64,000 nucleotides of DNA from assembly GCA_914767715.1 (NCBI GenBank), contig OU612066.1:9245001-9309000 (forward strand). Reading direction: 5' to 3'. The notes beneath the pieces were generated by a model. It made no database searches. It was not told where the DNA came from and worked only from the letters and a program-made list of their open reading frames with translations. Shown in pieces: positions 34,763 through 45,689 of the stretch; the first letter of the stretch is position 1, and the number at the start of each line of letters is the position of its first letter. The position numbers were made by a program, and so were the translations under genes. Source of the stretch: Membranipora membranacea (taxonomy: Eukaryota; Bryozoa; Gymnolaemata; Cheilostomatida; Membraniporidae).

Positions 34763-37700
34763 ATGAGTACAGGTATTAAGGGATATACTGAGACGTCGAT
34801 CAATGTTGGCCATCTTGGCAGCAGTACAATGGTGATAGATATAAGGAGTGATACAATGACTAAGCCATCAGCCGGTATGTACGAGGCCATGGTCAGTGCC
34901 CCTGTCGGTGATGACGTCATGAATGAAGACCCGACAGTGTTGGGTGAGTAGAATGTAAAGGTTTCTCTGGAGTCAAAGCTTGCAGTATTAGGTCTAATAT
35001 GATCATATAGCTTGTTGGAAGAGCCTCACTATAATCTTTCATACTCCTGATGTGACTCTCCTATAGTCATCGACCACTCTTGAGATATTCATGGTATGAT
35101 TGAATAATTAAAGCCTCAATATGTCGGTAGAAAATATGGAGATGATGCCCGCCACATCAATATGTATTACCTGGGTTTTTGGTGTATAAAATTTTTGGGT
35201 GGTAATCGTCTGACAGACATCAACCGTAGTAGAAATGCAAAGCATTCTTATTTCTATTACAAGACCTTACCATGCATTTACAAGACAGCGCCCAAACAAT
35301 GCAATTTTAAACAAATAAATATTCTGTTTAGAGCTGCAGCAAAGGTGTGCTAAGATGTTTGGAATGGAGGACTCTCTGTTTGTACCCACGGGCACCATGG
35401 GTAATCTGATTTGCTGTAAGTCTCTCTTTTACTCATAGCCATACACTCAATCAGGCCAAGAGATGATAATATTATTATAACTTGAACATTACATTGTGCA
35501 CTAAATAGATCAGCTTATTAGTTGGAGGTATTCTATTTTCTTGTTTCATTTTGCGTCACTCAAGTTTGGTCTTGATAAATATACTAGAAAATGGAAATAA
35601 AAGAGTTTTACCAGATCTACACTGAGCAGTGATCTCAGTAATTATGGAAATCAATTTTGATACAATCTATGTTTGTAGTGATGACACATTGTAAGGAGCG
35701 AAGGTAAGAAATCATTGTGGGAAAAATGAACCATATTTTCCAGTATGAAGCTGGTGGCAGCTCACATGTCAGTATACACCACACACCCACAATGTATTGA
35801 TTTCTGGAAACTTTTATACCCTATGTGTAGAGCCAGCACTCACATGTTAGTGTTACTACATAGGAACAAGTGTGATTTGATCATGAACCCTGGTATTGTT
35901 CAATTCTATTCACTGAAATTTGAGTCAGCATTAGAATCCCATCCAAATACATGTCTATGACCCCACCCTACACTTTTTGAGCGACCCTAGAAACCAAACA
36001 CGCAAGCACTACAGCTTATCATTTCATGAATTTAGTTTCTACTTAGACCACAAACAGAAATAAGTTTTCAAATGCTGATGGCGTACATAGTTTGAGCACT
36101 CGGACAACGCCTTGACTGATATTAGTGGCATTCCATTATCCACCACCGCTGAGTTAATGAATGTTAATGGAATGCCACTATCGGCAATTCGGCCACTCAA
36201 ACTAGGGTCGCTTTGTCGACCAAGGTTTGAAGTCGTCTCCTTGAGGATTATGAGGGTGCAACTCTCAAGCTTTTCAGTATGCCTCGGCTGGTAAAGAATA
36301 TTATCAATCCCGAGCTGAAAATTAGCTGATTGTTTACTCTGATTGCATTTTAGCTAGCTAGTGTACATGTCAATACCATCGCTAATGAAGCTGATGGCAC
36401 CATAGACTTAGATGAAATACAACAAAACTTTAGAAGCCTTACAGATCCTCACATGCCATTGACCAGAGTAAGTCCATTTAATAGATACAACCCTAGCCTG
36501 TACTAACAAGCTTTGTTGCCCCCCCCCCCCCTACCAACGAAGCTTGTCAAGACAACCCCTACAGCTCATTGAAAGTTAAAATCCTGGCAGAGTTAGATAC
36601 GAATATTGGTAACATACAAATGTGTACCTTATTTATTTGAATATGATTGCCAAGTTTTATCAGCAAGAGTTTGCAAATTAATTTGTAGACAAACTCCTTT
36701 CATGCTTAAGTTGTTGATCTTTTAATTTATTGATCTACCAATTGGATGTTTAGGTGATTTGTTTGGAGAACACACAGAACCGATGCGGAGGTTTGGTTAT
36801 ACCAGTGTCTTTTTTCACATCCGTCAGAAAACTGGCCGATAAACTTGATCTCAAAGTGCACCTTGACGGTGCAAGGATACTCAATGCAGCCCACACAGCT
36901 GGAGTTGAGCCTAGTGCCTACACAAGCTTAGTGGACAGTGTCTGTATGTGCTTCTCAAAGGTTATTATAATTTACAAACAATGAATATAATACTTGAAGA
37001 AACTTGTAACAAATATACAGGGATTTGGGTTATCATCATCAGATCAGCTCAGTGGGTCAGCTGGATAAAAGATTAAAGATCCTCTGTAAGCTTGACAATA
37101 TTTATAGAAAAAAACACTCCCAAATTTATATGATGACTAGTTCCTAATTATTAGTTCATAAAATTCCTAATTTTATTCTTTTGAAGGGTCTGGGGGCGCC
37201 TGTTGGATCTATAATAGCAGGGAATTCTGACTTCATACAACTGTAAGTAACTTCTTCTACATAATAGAATTGTCAACTTAAGTTCACCTGGTGTAAAAAA
37301 TGTTTACTTTTGGATATTTTTGATTGAGATTACGCAGAATGATCAATCTTGGGGCAGTGAGTGATTTTAAAATAGAAGCAGTGTCTGGCTTGATCTAGTG
37401 AAGTTGATGCAAAATACCTCTGCTAGCTTAAACCTTTCTGGAACTTAAGTAAAACCAGATGCCATTTTTTCCACATATTGGTCAGGGTTTGACAGATCGC
37501 ATGAGAAATGATCCAGTGAACACCAATCATACCTAAAATCCCTTTTCAAATAAAGTCACTCAAATTTTACACAGCTCTTGCTAGTCCATAAATCATAGCT
37601 ATATGGTTTACCAAAAGTGAATGATTTCTTCTTGGACCAATTATATGTAGGGCAAAGAGGAATAGAAAAGTACTGGGTGGAGGTATGAGACAGACAGGAG

Positions 37701-39114
37701 TACTGGCAGCGGCAGCACTTTATGCTCTAGATAACAACATATCTAAGATTCAGTATGATCACCAAAACGCTAAAATACTTGCACAGGGTAAGCTTCACCA
37801 CATCTTGAAAAGAAATTGCAATCATCCAAAGCCAAGTTATTGTTCCAATGTAGGCTGTTGTCTATGTTCACAACCAATTGCAATACAGAAGCAATTTTTG
37901 TCACTTCTGTTAGCATTTGTACTGCCTGGCTTATTAGACGAAGCCGACTCCAACCGACAGTCAATCAGATCAGAGCCAACACCGCCACTAATTTGTACAC
38001 GTTATTCCAAAGTGAAGGGATCTCATGGTCAAGTTGCGGACCTAGTAGCCATCACCAACACTACATCCCGATCAGTGGAGGTAATTATTAGTCTATAAAC
38101 TTTGACCCCTGGTCTTTATCGTGAGAAATAATGGAATCACTTGTGAAAAGCTCTGGCCCACAGTTTTTTCATCATTTTAAAGTCTAGTAAATCACATATA
38201 GCCTAGATGGCACAAGATATTGTCAATCAAACGTCTTCGGTGATATTTGCAGTGGTGCAAAAACATGGAGGAAAGCTGGCTTCTGTGAAGATGGAGAATA
38301 TACAGAGTAATATAGGATTTATATACATGAACCATCTTCACCTGATGAACTCTCAACAGTTTGTACAGAGGATGATGCAGGTGGGTAACAAGTACCGAAA
38401 TGTGTTGGCTTTGATTGGGTGGGTGGGTGGAGTGAAAGAGCCAATTTCAGGTCGATATGAATGCAAACTATAACTGTTTTGCCCCGATTCTGACCAAAAA
38501 TTGAGCTCAAAAAGGCCTGACTGTCACACACTAACTTTGCAGCTGATATTACTGAATTCAATCAATTTTGAATGAGCATGATAGCTCGACTATATGCTAT
38601 ATCTGTGACCCCTCCCTGCCATGATAAATGCTTTGGGTAGAGGGGGGGGGACAATAATTATTTTGCATGAAGGAGTTATCTTCCTTAATATGCATGGGCA
38701 GTTTTGAGACAACTCCAGAGTAGGGCTTGATACACATCAGTTTCAGTATACAGCTGCGAAAAATTTAAAGCCCACAACAATATTGATAATAATGATAATT
38801 AATATGATAAAGATGATAATGATTTTGATGATCATTATCATCATTATAATTATCAATATTGAGAATTTTTTATCCACCACTGCCATTTGGCAGCTCAATA
38901 TAAAGCATTATTAAGAGTTTTTACATTGTTTGAATATGTTGTCTAGGTGACAGAAGAAGAGAAGAACTCATTGGGGGAGGAGATATCAGTGAAGATGTCA
39001 TTGTTCAGTGACACCATCGTCAGATTTGTGTTTCACATTGACATATCAGAGCAGGACACTCAAAAAGTAGCTAAAAAACTTAAATATGTTCTGTGTGAAA
39101 TCAATCAGAGGTAA
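34763..39114 (+). CDS. tha1: Low-specificity L-threonine aldolase, nine exons, one in-frame TAA
   Basis: The exons are 34763-34943, 35332-35415, 35679-35767, 36354-36467, 36754-36960, 37187-37242, 37651-37787, 38217-38380 and 38947-39114. All are in phase and total 1200 nt (400 codons), usual family length. Motifs in order: [40 protein letters not shown], the PLP-stacking His in [31 protein letters not shown] (PLP Asp and Arg), and the Schiff-base Lys in [12 protein letters not shown] (36958-36960). The enzyme is PLP-dependent and cleaves threonine to glycine and acetaldehyde. Oddity: codon 35705-35707 is TAA, between CKERR and EIIVG where the family has a small residue; the stop overlaps a donor-like GTAAGA. 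Everything else is intact. This could be a sequencing error, a null allele or a young pseudogene. Confidence 0.9.
36124..36179. repeat. Perfect 15-bp inverted repeat (hairpin)
   Basis: AGTGGCATTCCATTA at 36124-36138 pairs with TAATGGAATGCCACT at 36165-36179. Intronic, and possibly the remains of a tiny MITE. Confidence 0.8.
38779..38870. repeat. AT-rich inverted repeat in threonine aldolase intron 8
   Basis: AATATTGATAAT..AATGATAAT on the left pairs with ATTATCAATATT on the right, with GAT/ATC-rich inner arms. Predicted strong hairpin. Confidence 0.75.
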
Positions 39115-39294
39115 CAAGAAGTGTGGAGCTAGAAGACTACAAGAGAAATTATAGCCTCATTAAATCAAAGTACACAATCACAATATGATGGCTAAAATCA
39201 CAATTATCTTGTAATTGTAACGATCCTCCCTAAATCCAAAACTGCTCTTTGCAGAAAAAGCCTTTTTTATAAATACACATAAATACGCCCCTTA

Positions 39295-39350
39295 AGAAGC
39301 CTTCTTATGTGAAGCCTTCTTATAAGAAGGCTTCACATAAGAAGCCTTCT
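39295..39350. repeat. 56-bp near-perfect palindrome downstream of threonine aldolase
   Basis: Centred on TTCTTATAAGAA, with arms AAGGCTTCACATAAGAAG and complement. It is about 180 bases past the stop codon. It has no spacer loop, so it could form a cruciform or an RNA hairpin at the 3' end. Confidence 0.9.
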
Positions 39351-39707
39351 TCTTGCTTCTTTTATTTTTTGTTGTTGTTTTCACATGGTGTTATCTGCTT
39401 CATGTAGTGATCGGTAGTTCATGAAGTTCATAATAATAATACATGGCGAAGTCACTACTGTAGAACCATCATGCTTCTCTGTATGGTTTTTCACTCATAA
39501 CTTCTGAGCTAACTGGTCAAAGACCTTCTTACTTTCACATTATATCCATCATAGTCTCAAACTACATATTGTAAAGTTTTGAAGATAGATGTAAGTCATT
39601 AAACAGTTATCGTACCAAAATGGCATTTGAATTATTACATAAACTTTAACTTGTGCATTGTCAACTAGGAAATCCACTGTTCGAAGACTAAGTTCAGCAG
39701 TAACATT

Positions 39708-40945
39708 TGAAGATGATTATCAATTTCCAGCTCCATAATGATGATGGAATTATTGCTGCTATAACTGCAATGATATAAAAAGTTTCAATGGTGGCGTTGA
39801 ACAAATCCCTATCAAAATTCACCCTAGCCTGGTTTACTTGTCCAGAGCGCGGTTCATCAATTTGTTTCTGCTATAGAACGCTTGAGGAACAATCGTATAC
39901 CTAAAGAATTTGCAAATACTAAAGGAAATAAGAAAACTGAACAATATTCACCAGTAGAGAAGGGAAAGGACAAAGTTGGTGGTATATTACTTAGTATAAG
40001 CCTTGTCATGTAGAGAATTTTTTTCATAACAATACTTTGTCAATCATGGGCGTATATTCCGAAAAATCTGACCCACCACTTTTCACCCCAGACACAATTC
40101 GCGCGCGAAAATTTCGCAAACTTATGGTTTTTCACCCATTAAATCCAATCTATACCCAGAAATGGGTGTTTATATGGAAAGAGCATGAAAAACTACCCTT
40201 AGAAGATGTTTTAAGGATGAAAATCCAAAAAAAAAAATTTAATAAATTATTTTAAAATTCTAATTGAACCCACGACTTGTCGTGAGTCGTCGGTGGTTAT
40301 TTACACCCATGTTGTCAATGCCTCCCATAAAAAAAACATCTCCCTTTGTAGCACAAGAATATTATCATAGACATATAAATATTCATTTTTCACTCTCTCA
40401 AATTATAGAACAAAATACCGTTGGTTTGAGTTTGAATATATTTTATATCTTAGAATGATGAAGAAAAAATATAAAGGTCAGGGTTGATTGGTAACGAAAA
40501 CACGAGTTGTGTTCAAAATAATTTTAGGAAGCGTAGACAACTTATTTTGTTTGCATTGTAAATCACAAAAAATTGAGACTCATTTTTCACTGATTTTATT
40601 TGCATCACAATCATTTCGGGAAATTTATTGTACATGGCTGAAAACTACCTTATACGCATTAGGCCCTACTGAGGGTGGCTGCTATTGATTATGAATAAGA
40701 GGTACATATCTGAACTTTCACATGCATATGGCTATTCATATATGATTGATTTCATGATAAGCCCACCAAATAAGTAAAGCTACAGCCCATCACTATTGTA
40801 AAACTTTTATATTGCCTGTCTAGTGACACAAATGTAACCAATCAGTCCAGGTTGTTTATCCAAAGAAGCATGTCTAGTGCCTACATCCCTAGCCTTGAAG
40901 TTGAAACATTCAGGGTATTAATCTTCATACCTTAAATTATAACGA
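39708..40945 (+). repeat. Upstream block of the inverted BFAR-family duplication (R1-R2-R3)
   Basis: Three stretches recur in inverted orientation on the other side of the cluster: R1 39708-40035 with 61474-61135, R2 about 40270-40735 with 61100-61028 plus 56437-56128, and R3 40838-40945 with 55226-55115. Order and orientation agree with the RING-less copy at 41.5 kb and the double-RING copy at 51.6-54.3 kb being parts of one inverted segmental duplication. R1 contains a frame (LRNNRIPKEFANTKGNKKTE..SPVEK) preserved in both copies. Confidence 0.8.
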
Positions 40946-41021
40946 CCTATCATTCAACATTTAATTACTGCAAGAAAGCTCACAATATTCTTCTCATTAA
41001 ACTATTCTTCTCAGTAAGCTA

Positions 41022-41246
41022 ATGACATTCAATATTAGTGGTTTATCACTTCAGATTATCAAAACGTTCCTCAGAAGTCATCATCAGTTTGTCTCTTTGA
41101 AAGGTGCACTCTCCCAGACTCTTCCGATTAAAGGCGGTGTTCCCCATGGTTCGGTTCCTGCCCCCACCTTATTTCATTTATTTATTGATGATATTCTGCA
41201 TCTCCCTGTATTAGTTTTTAGAGTGTGCCTGATATCCCAAAAATGA
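41022..41246 (+). pseudogene. Reverse-transcriptase fragment (non-LTR type)
   Basis: Translates to a stretch containing VSLKGALSQTLPIKGGVPHG and SVPAPTLFHLFIDDILHLP. This matches the conserved RT block 'G.PQGS.L.P.LF...INDI' just before the catalytic YADD motif, which is missing. It is a short piece of a retroelement, lying where the RING and second exons of the neighbouring BFAR-like copy would be expected. Confidence 0.75.
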
Positions 41247-41493
41247 AGGCTCGGCTAATAATTAATCAGTTGTCTCCCCTGCCAAGTAAATTACATCTTC
41301 TCTACACGGGGACCCTCTAGAGGTTGCTTTGCTCATCTATGTAAAAGTCTAAGAAAAGTGACATAAATAAAGATCTTTTATGCCAGTGTTTAAACTTAGC
41401 TTACCTAGCTTACGTACCACCTGAGCACACCTCATCGCTACCAGACCGGTGACAAAACAGGGGAACAGCCTCATATAGAATATTTTTGCACAG

Positions 41494-42721
41494 GTTTGAA
41501 TCTGCGCTGCGACTGGAACAAGACAAAGCTGAGCAAAATCTGCATTTACAAAGAGCTGAAAATGCAATTGTTATGCAAGGAGAAGCTATTGAGATACTGC
41601 TGAAGAACGCATGTACTATACTGCTTTATGCCGTGATAGGGACGGGAATGGCTTTAGTCTTACTTTTTTTGATTTATATGTATCTCCAAACTTCTAACCC
41701 CTATCACAGGTAAGAACAAATCTATCATCAGCAAATTGATAACTTGGTCATTAAACATAGTGAATCACTTAGGAAGCTACAATGCCTCCAATCACTCTCC
41801 CCCTTCTCTTCTCAATTTGGTACAGCAAGGTATTGAACCGGGAGCCAAGCTGACCACCTCAATCAATTTGATTCCATTAAGATGTTCTTATAAACAGACT
41901 GTTACTCACATTTTAGCACCGATGGCAGGCGAGTTAATGAAAAGGCTCTGGAGTATTGGACTGTGGAAGATGTGTCAGAGTGGCTTGAGGTGCTTGGACT
42001 GGAAGATTACCAGCAAAATTTCCTTGACAACAAGATTAATGGAAGAATGCTCCGTGAACTCAGTATATCAAATATTAGTGGTTTGATCGATAATCCACAA
42101 AAGCAACAAATGTTCATCCAAACATTAGAACAACTACGAGCACCCTGGACTTTATGGGAGTACAACTCCCTCCATGATGGATATCCACTTTTTCTCATCA
42201 GTGGTATGACTAGTTACCCGAGAGTTGTTATGTCTTTCTTGTCTATCTATGACCCTGATGGATACAAGTTCTACAGTCAAGTGGTGACCAGGAACAGCGG
42301 CCCTTTGGAGGATTTTCAGATACCAATCTGGTTTTATCCCTGCAGCTTACTATTTACAGAAATAATGAATATCAGATTTGTTCTGCATTTCTATTCCATA
42401 CACTACTGCATTTGCATATTACTGATTGGTCATCATGTTAACAACCTTTTGATAACTTATAGGCAGACCACTAAAGGGGTTAGCCACTATATTAAAAGTT
42501 CATTTGTAAACTATGTAAAGAGCACCATAGGGCTATTTATTGTCTGTTCGTTTCTACACTCAGTGTGCTGGTTAATACCATCTTTTCTTACACTTTTGCT
42601 GCTCCGAGGTTTGCTATTGTCGCATTTCATAGATATCTGTCTTTCTCGGTTGATCTACACTAATTCTATATCCTCTCTCTTTCTCTATATTGTTCTATGC
42701 TACATGCGCTTTAAGAAATAA
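41494..42721 (+). CDS. BFAR-like paralogue B, RING-less (coiled coil-TM exon plus SAM-TM exon)
   Basis: Two exons, 41494-41709 (216 nt) and 41917-42721 (805 nt), join in phase (..NPYH-S-TDGRRVNEK..) and are open throughout. Exon 1 has an acidic/polar heptad-like stretch (LEQDKAEQNLHLQRAENAIV) followed by a strong membrane segment (YAVIGTGMALVLLFLIYMYL). Exon 2 starts with a SAM domain (WTVEDVSEWLEVLGLEDYQQ, NGRML) and continues with four or so membrane segments. It is about 80% like the double-RING copy at 51.6 kb. No RING exon and no equivalent of the 128-nt second exon is found upstream; an RT fragment lies there instead. The TAA stop is embedded in AATAAA (42717-42722). No initiating ATG is evident in exon 1, so it may be a 5'-truncated pseudogene with an intact remainder. 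Confidence 0.75.
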
Positions 42722-42787
42722 AAAGTTTTGTCAAACTAAAGGATCCAGTACCTGTTTTTGAAAAATAGTTCTTTTTCATTAAATTTG

Positions 42788-42792
42788 TATAT

Positions 42793-42836
<44 letters not shown>
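42788..42836. repeat. (TA)n microsatellite
   Basis: An uninterrupted TATATA run of about 40 bases just downstream of paralogue B. Confidence 0.95.
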
Positions 42837-42840
<4 letters not shown>

Positions 42841-43791
42841 ATAACATTATGTTACTTTTCATGCTGCACAAATCTAAGTATGCACATGTATAAGAACCAG
42901 TTTATTACCTTTGTTAATGCGGAGGAATCTTAAAAATTGGTGTATGAAGGCGCCTCCATACTTTACTATTGCAATAATATCACTTTGCCGCCAAATTTGT
43001 TGCATAAATGTTATGAAGCCTACAAGGCGCTTCAATTTGTTTAAAACCTCAAGAACTGACAAAGTTAGTTCTCATTAGACTAGGTTTGAGTTGAGTGACA
43101 TCGGATTATACTGCATAAAACAATGTCTGAAAGAGCAGACAGGCTATGTTAGAATCAACAGAAGTACTGGTTTACGAAGTTTGAATTTGGCGCAGTATCT
43201 TTTTCTTTCACCATTGACAATAGCACATCTCCAAGTCAAGTAGTAGGCTGGGATAGATCTGATAGTTTGATTTGTGGTATCACACCTGGTCCTAACAAAG
43301 CTATTTATCTGTATTTCTTCAGAAACATAAAAAGTGAGATGAACTCCTTATGACACAGGGTCAACAAATCCAATCCGTCATAGGTCCTCTCAATAACAGA
43401 CTCTTTGCCCAAGTTCACCATTGGTATCATGAAGAAATCACGAGATATTCTAATACTCTAGGGCGTCACAAAAAAGTAAGTCTAGTGCTATGCAAGGTAA
43501 ATGTTTTGCCTTCCAGAAACTCTCTTCAATGGTCATAATTTACCCGTCCCACTCTTGAGGCAAAGATTATAAATACTTTCTTGAGGTGTGTTTACTGATG
43601 ATTTATCACACTCCCTCTATCTTTAACGCGGAATGCATAATCTGAACAGGAATATAAAAAGAGCCGCAAACATGTGCAAATGTGTGTGCAAATGTTGCGA
43701 CAGTGCAGAATTTAGTAACACCTCACTGTCAGTAATGTCTTGACAGAAAATAAGATTGAATGAAATCAGGCTGGGTATTATGTAACTATGG
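42837..43791. other. Intergenic stretch, no gene recognised
   Basis: No conserved frame or clear repeat was seen in this interval. Confidence 0.4.
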
Positions 43792-43799
43792 GGGTCAGA

Positions 43800-45624
43800 C
43801 AGGGGGGTATCCTTCAACTTTTGGTTGGTAGGGCCAAGCGGCCACACAACCCAGCTGGGGGGTTTGGGGGGGCGCTGTAAGCCCCCCCAACGGGGCCCGG
43901 GGCGGAGTCCCGGACGCCAGAGCTTTTTAGGCGAAATCATCGCACAAGAACACTATTATTTGCATTACAAGGCTATCTTCTGGTTTGGGTTTATGTGTGA
44001 GTTTTATTTTAACTGTCTATACCAATTATTCTTTATATTATGCCAACAAAAATATTGATATATCCATAACTATCGAATTGACCAAGCCTTACTTATACAC
44101 GGCAATGGAACTTTCTCTACTTGGATGACACTGAACAAAATCTCTGATGACAGATTGAATGTCCAGTGTATCCGTTTTGTTCTTGTGAACAGGTAGCAGT
44201 AATAGATGATTAAATCTATCCTGCATCATTGATGTACGCCCAGCTGTCTTGAGCCTACTGAGAGCAAAGAATGAGCACTCACTAGAGGCATTTGTGGAGG
44301 GTAACACTACAATCAGTTTCAAAATTTTGAATATGATAGGATATAATGACTTGTTTATTATTAGGTTATTTTTATAAGACGCTATCACAGTTGTGATATC
44401 GTCTTTCACAATGTCGTCGTCCTTCTTATAAACCCTCAATTCGGCCTCAAGATCAAAGCTATCAAAGCCATAAGCATCACATATTGTGGATGGGGCAGGA
44501 TTTGCACCAGAGCAAAGGAGCAACTCGATCTGCAAGAGCAATTCGATGCCCTTCTGCTCGAACCTGGCTTTGATGCCGTTTATGGCCAGGTCAAAAACCT
44601 CCATATAAAGCTGGTGACTTTTCTCTTTTATTGATAACATCACACCAGTCCCATTACAGTCGTCTAACCGGACAGGTGTCCTTCTCACTCGGCCTTCCTT
44701 TGGCGGATCAACATCTGACAAATATGCACAGCTTTTATTGTGAGGTTGATGAAACAATGCCATATAGCATTAGCTTGGGAGCAATTTATTCATTACCCCA
44801 CATGAAGTTGAACAATGACACCAAATTCTGGCTATCTTTATAACTCCTCTCCTAAGCATTGACATGTCTATCAATTTGTGCTATTAGCTGAATCCCATGA
44901 GGCAGCATGGATAGTTACATCCTTGATGCCGGGGCACTTCTGCTCCCTTGGACAGGGAGGGTAACTTTCCACTTACATTTGAATCTATTGTCCAATGGAT
45001 CTGCCAACAGTAAACTCTCAACCTCACTTTGGTTGGCTAGTCTAGAGAAGATGTGGAAAATGAACTCAGTCTCAGTGTGGGCATAATTTGGTAGGAATAG
45101 GAAGGAACTGCCAGTTTAGCCATGAAATATTTGCTTTGCATGTACCAGCTCACCTGTAGATGAATGCTTGAAGCTTTTTCCTTGCAGAACTTGCAGAAGT
45201 TGCTTTAAATAAGCTGGATGTATCCTACGTTCTTGCCACAACTTTATAAGAATGCCTTTATATGACCTTAACCTGACCATGAGCTCTTTACGTAACAATG
45301 TTGATAATAGACTGATGAAATTCATTAGCTATCATTGAGGGCTTTGGGAAATCCAAAGTTAGCCCTAAATACCTAGCAGTTGGATAAATAAACTGGGTGA
45401 TGGGTTGTACTTCACTCTAAGCAAATGATCATGTCTGATCAGTGAGAGGAAATAAGCTAATGTTATTGTCATGTTGTCATTAAACTGAGTGATTATGAAA
45501 AATTGTGTAAGGGGGTCATATGTTATATTGGTTTATTACCATTTTTGACCTTTTCTCAACTTTGATAATTATCTATTATTGGTAGGGCCAGGCCCTAGCA
45601 GCCGTGCCGTAGGATACGGCCCTG
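43800..45624 (-). mobile_element. 1.83-kb hAT transposon, degenerate, with transposase remnant
   Basis: The ends are CAGGGGGGTATCC and GGATACGGCCCTG, flanked by a perfect 8-bp duplication GGGTCAGA (43792-43799 and 45625-45632). The interior carries the C-terminal part of a hAT transposase on the minus strand (44763-44089) and possible further remnants near 45325-45116. It is too short to encode a complete transposase (usually 600 or more residues), so it is non-autonomous. It sits just 3' of BFAR pseudogene C. Confidence 0.9.
44089..44763 (-). pseudogene. hAT-family transposase, C-terminal fragment
   Basis: A 224-residue frame. Its C-terminal third (IVVLPSTNASSECSFFALSR, LKTAGRTSMMQDRFNHLLLL) is the hAT dimerisation (HATC) signature as found in ZMYM6/TTF-type-zinc-finger-like transposases. 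The N-terminal zinc finger and most of the RNase-H-like catalytic core are absent. Open but truncated. Confidence 0.88.
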
Positions 45625-45689
45625 GGGTCAGAGCGTGCTTCACTATGGTAAATATTTTTAATTTATTTATGCGTTGCTAGGTAGGTTTT

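Noticed and set aside
35704-35707. Micro-intron or selenocysteine to explain the stop in threonine aldolase
   Set aside because: The codon is TAA, not TGA, and the remaining exon follows at once in the same frame without room for an intron.
39708-40945. Repeat block as LTR pair of a retrovirus-like element around paralogue B
   Set aside because: The second copies are in inverted orientation and share order with a duplicated gene, as expected of a segmental duplication.
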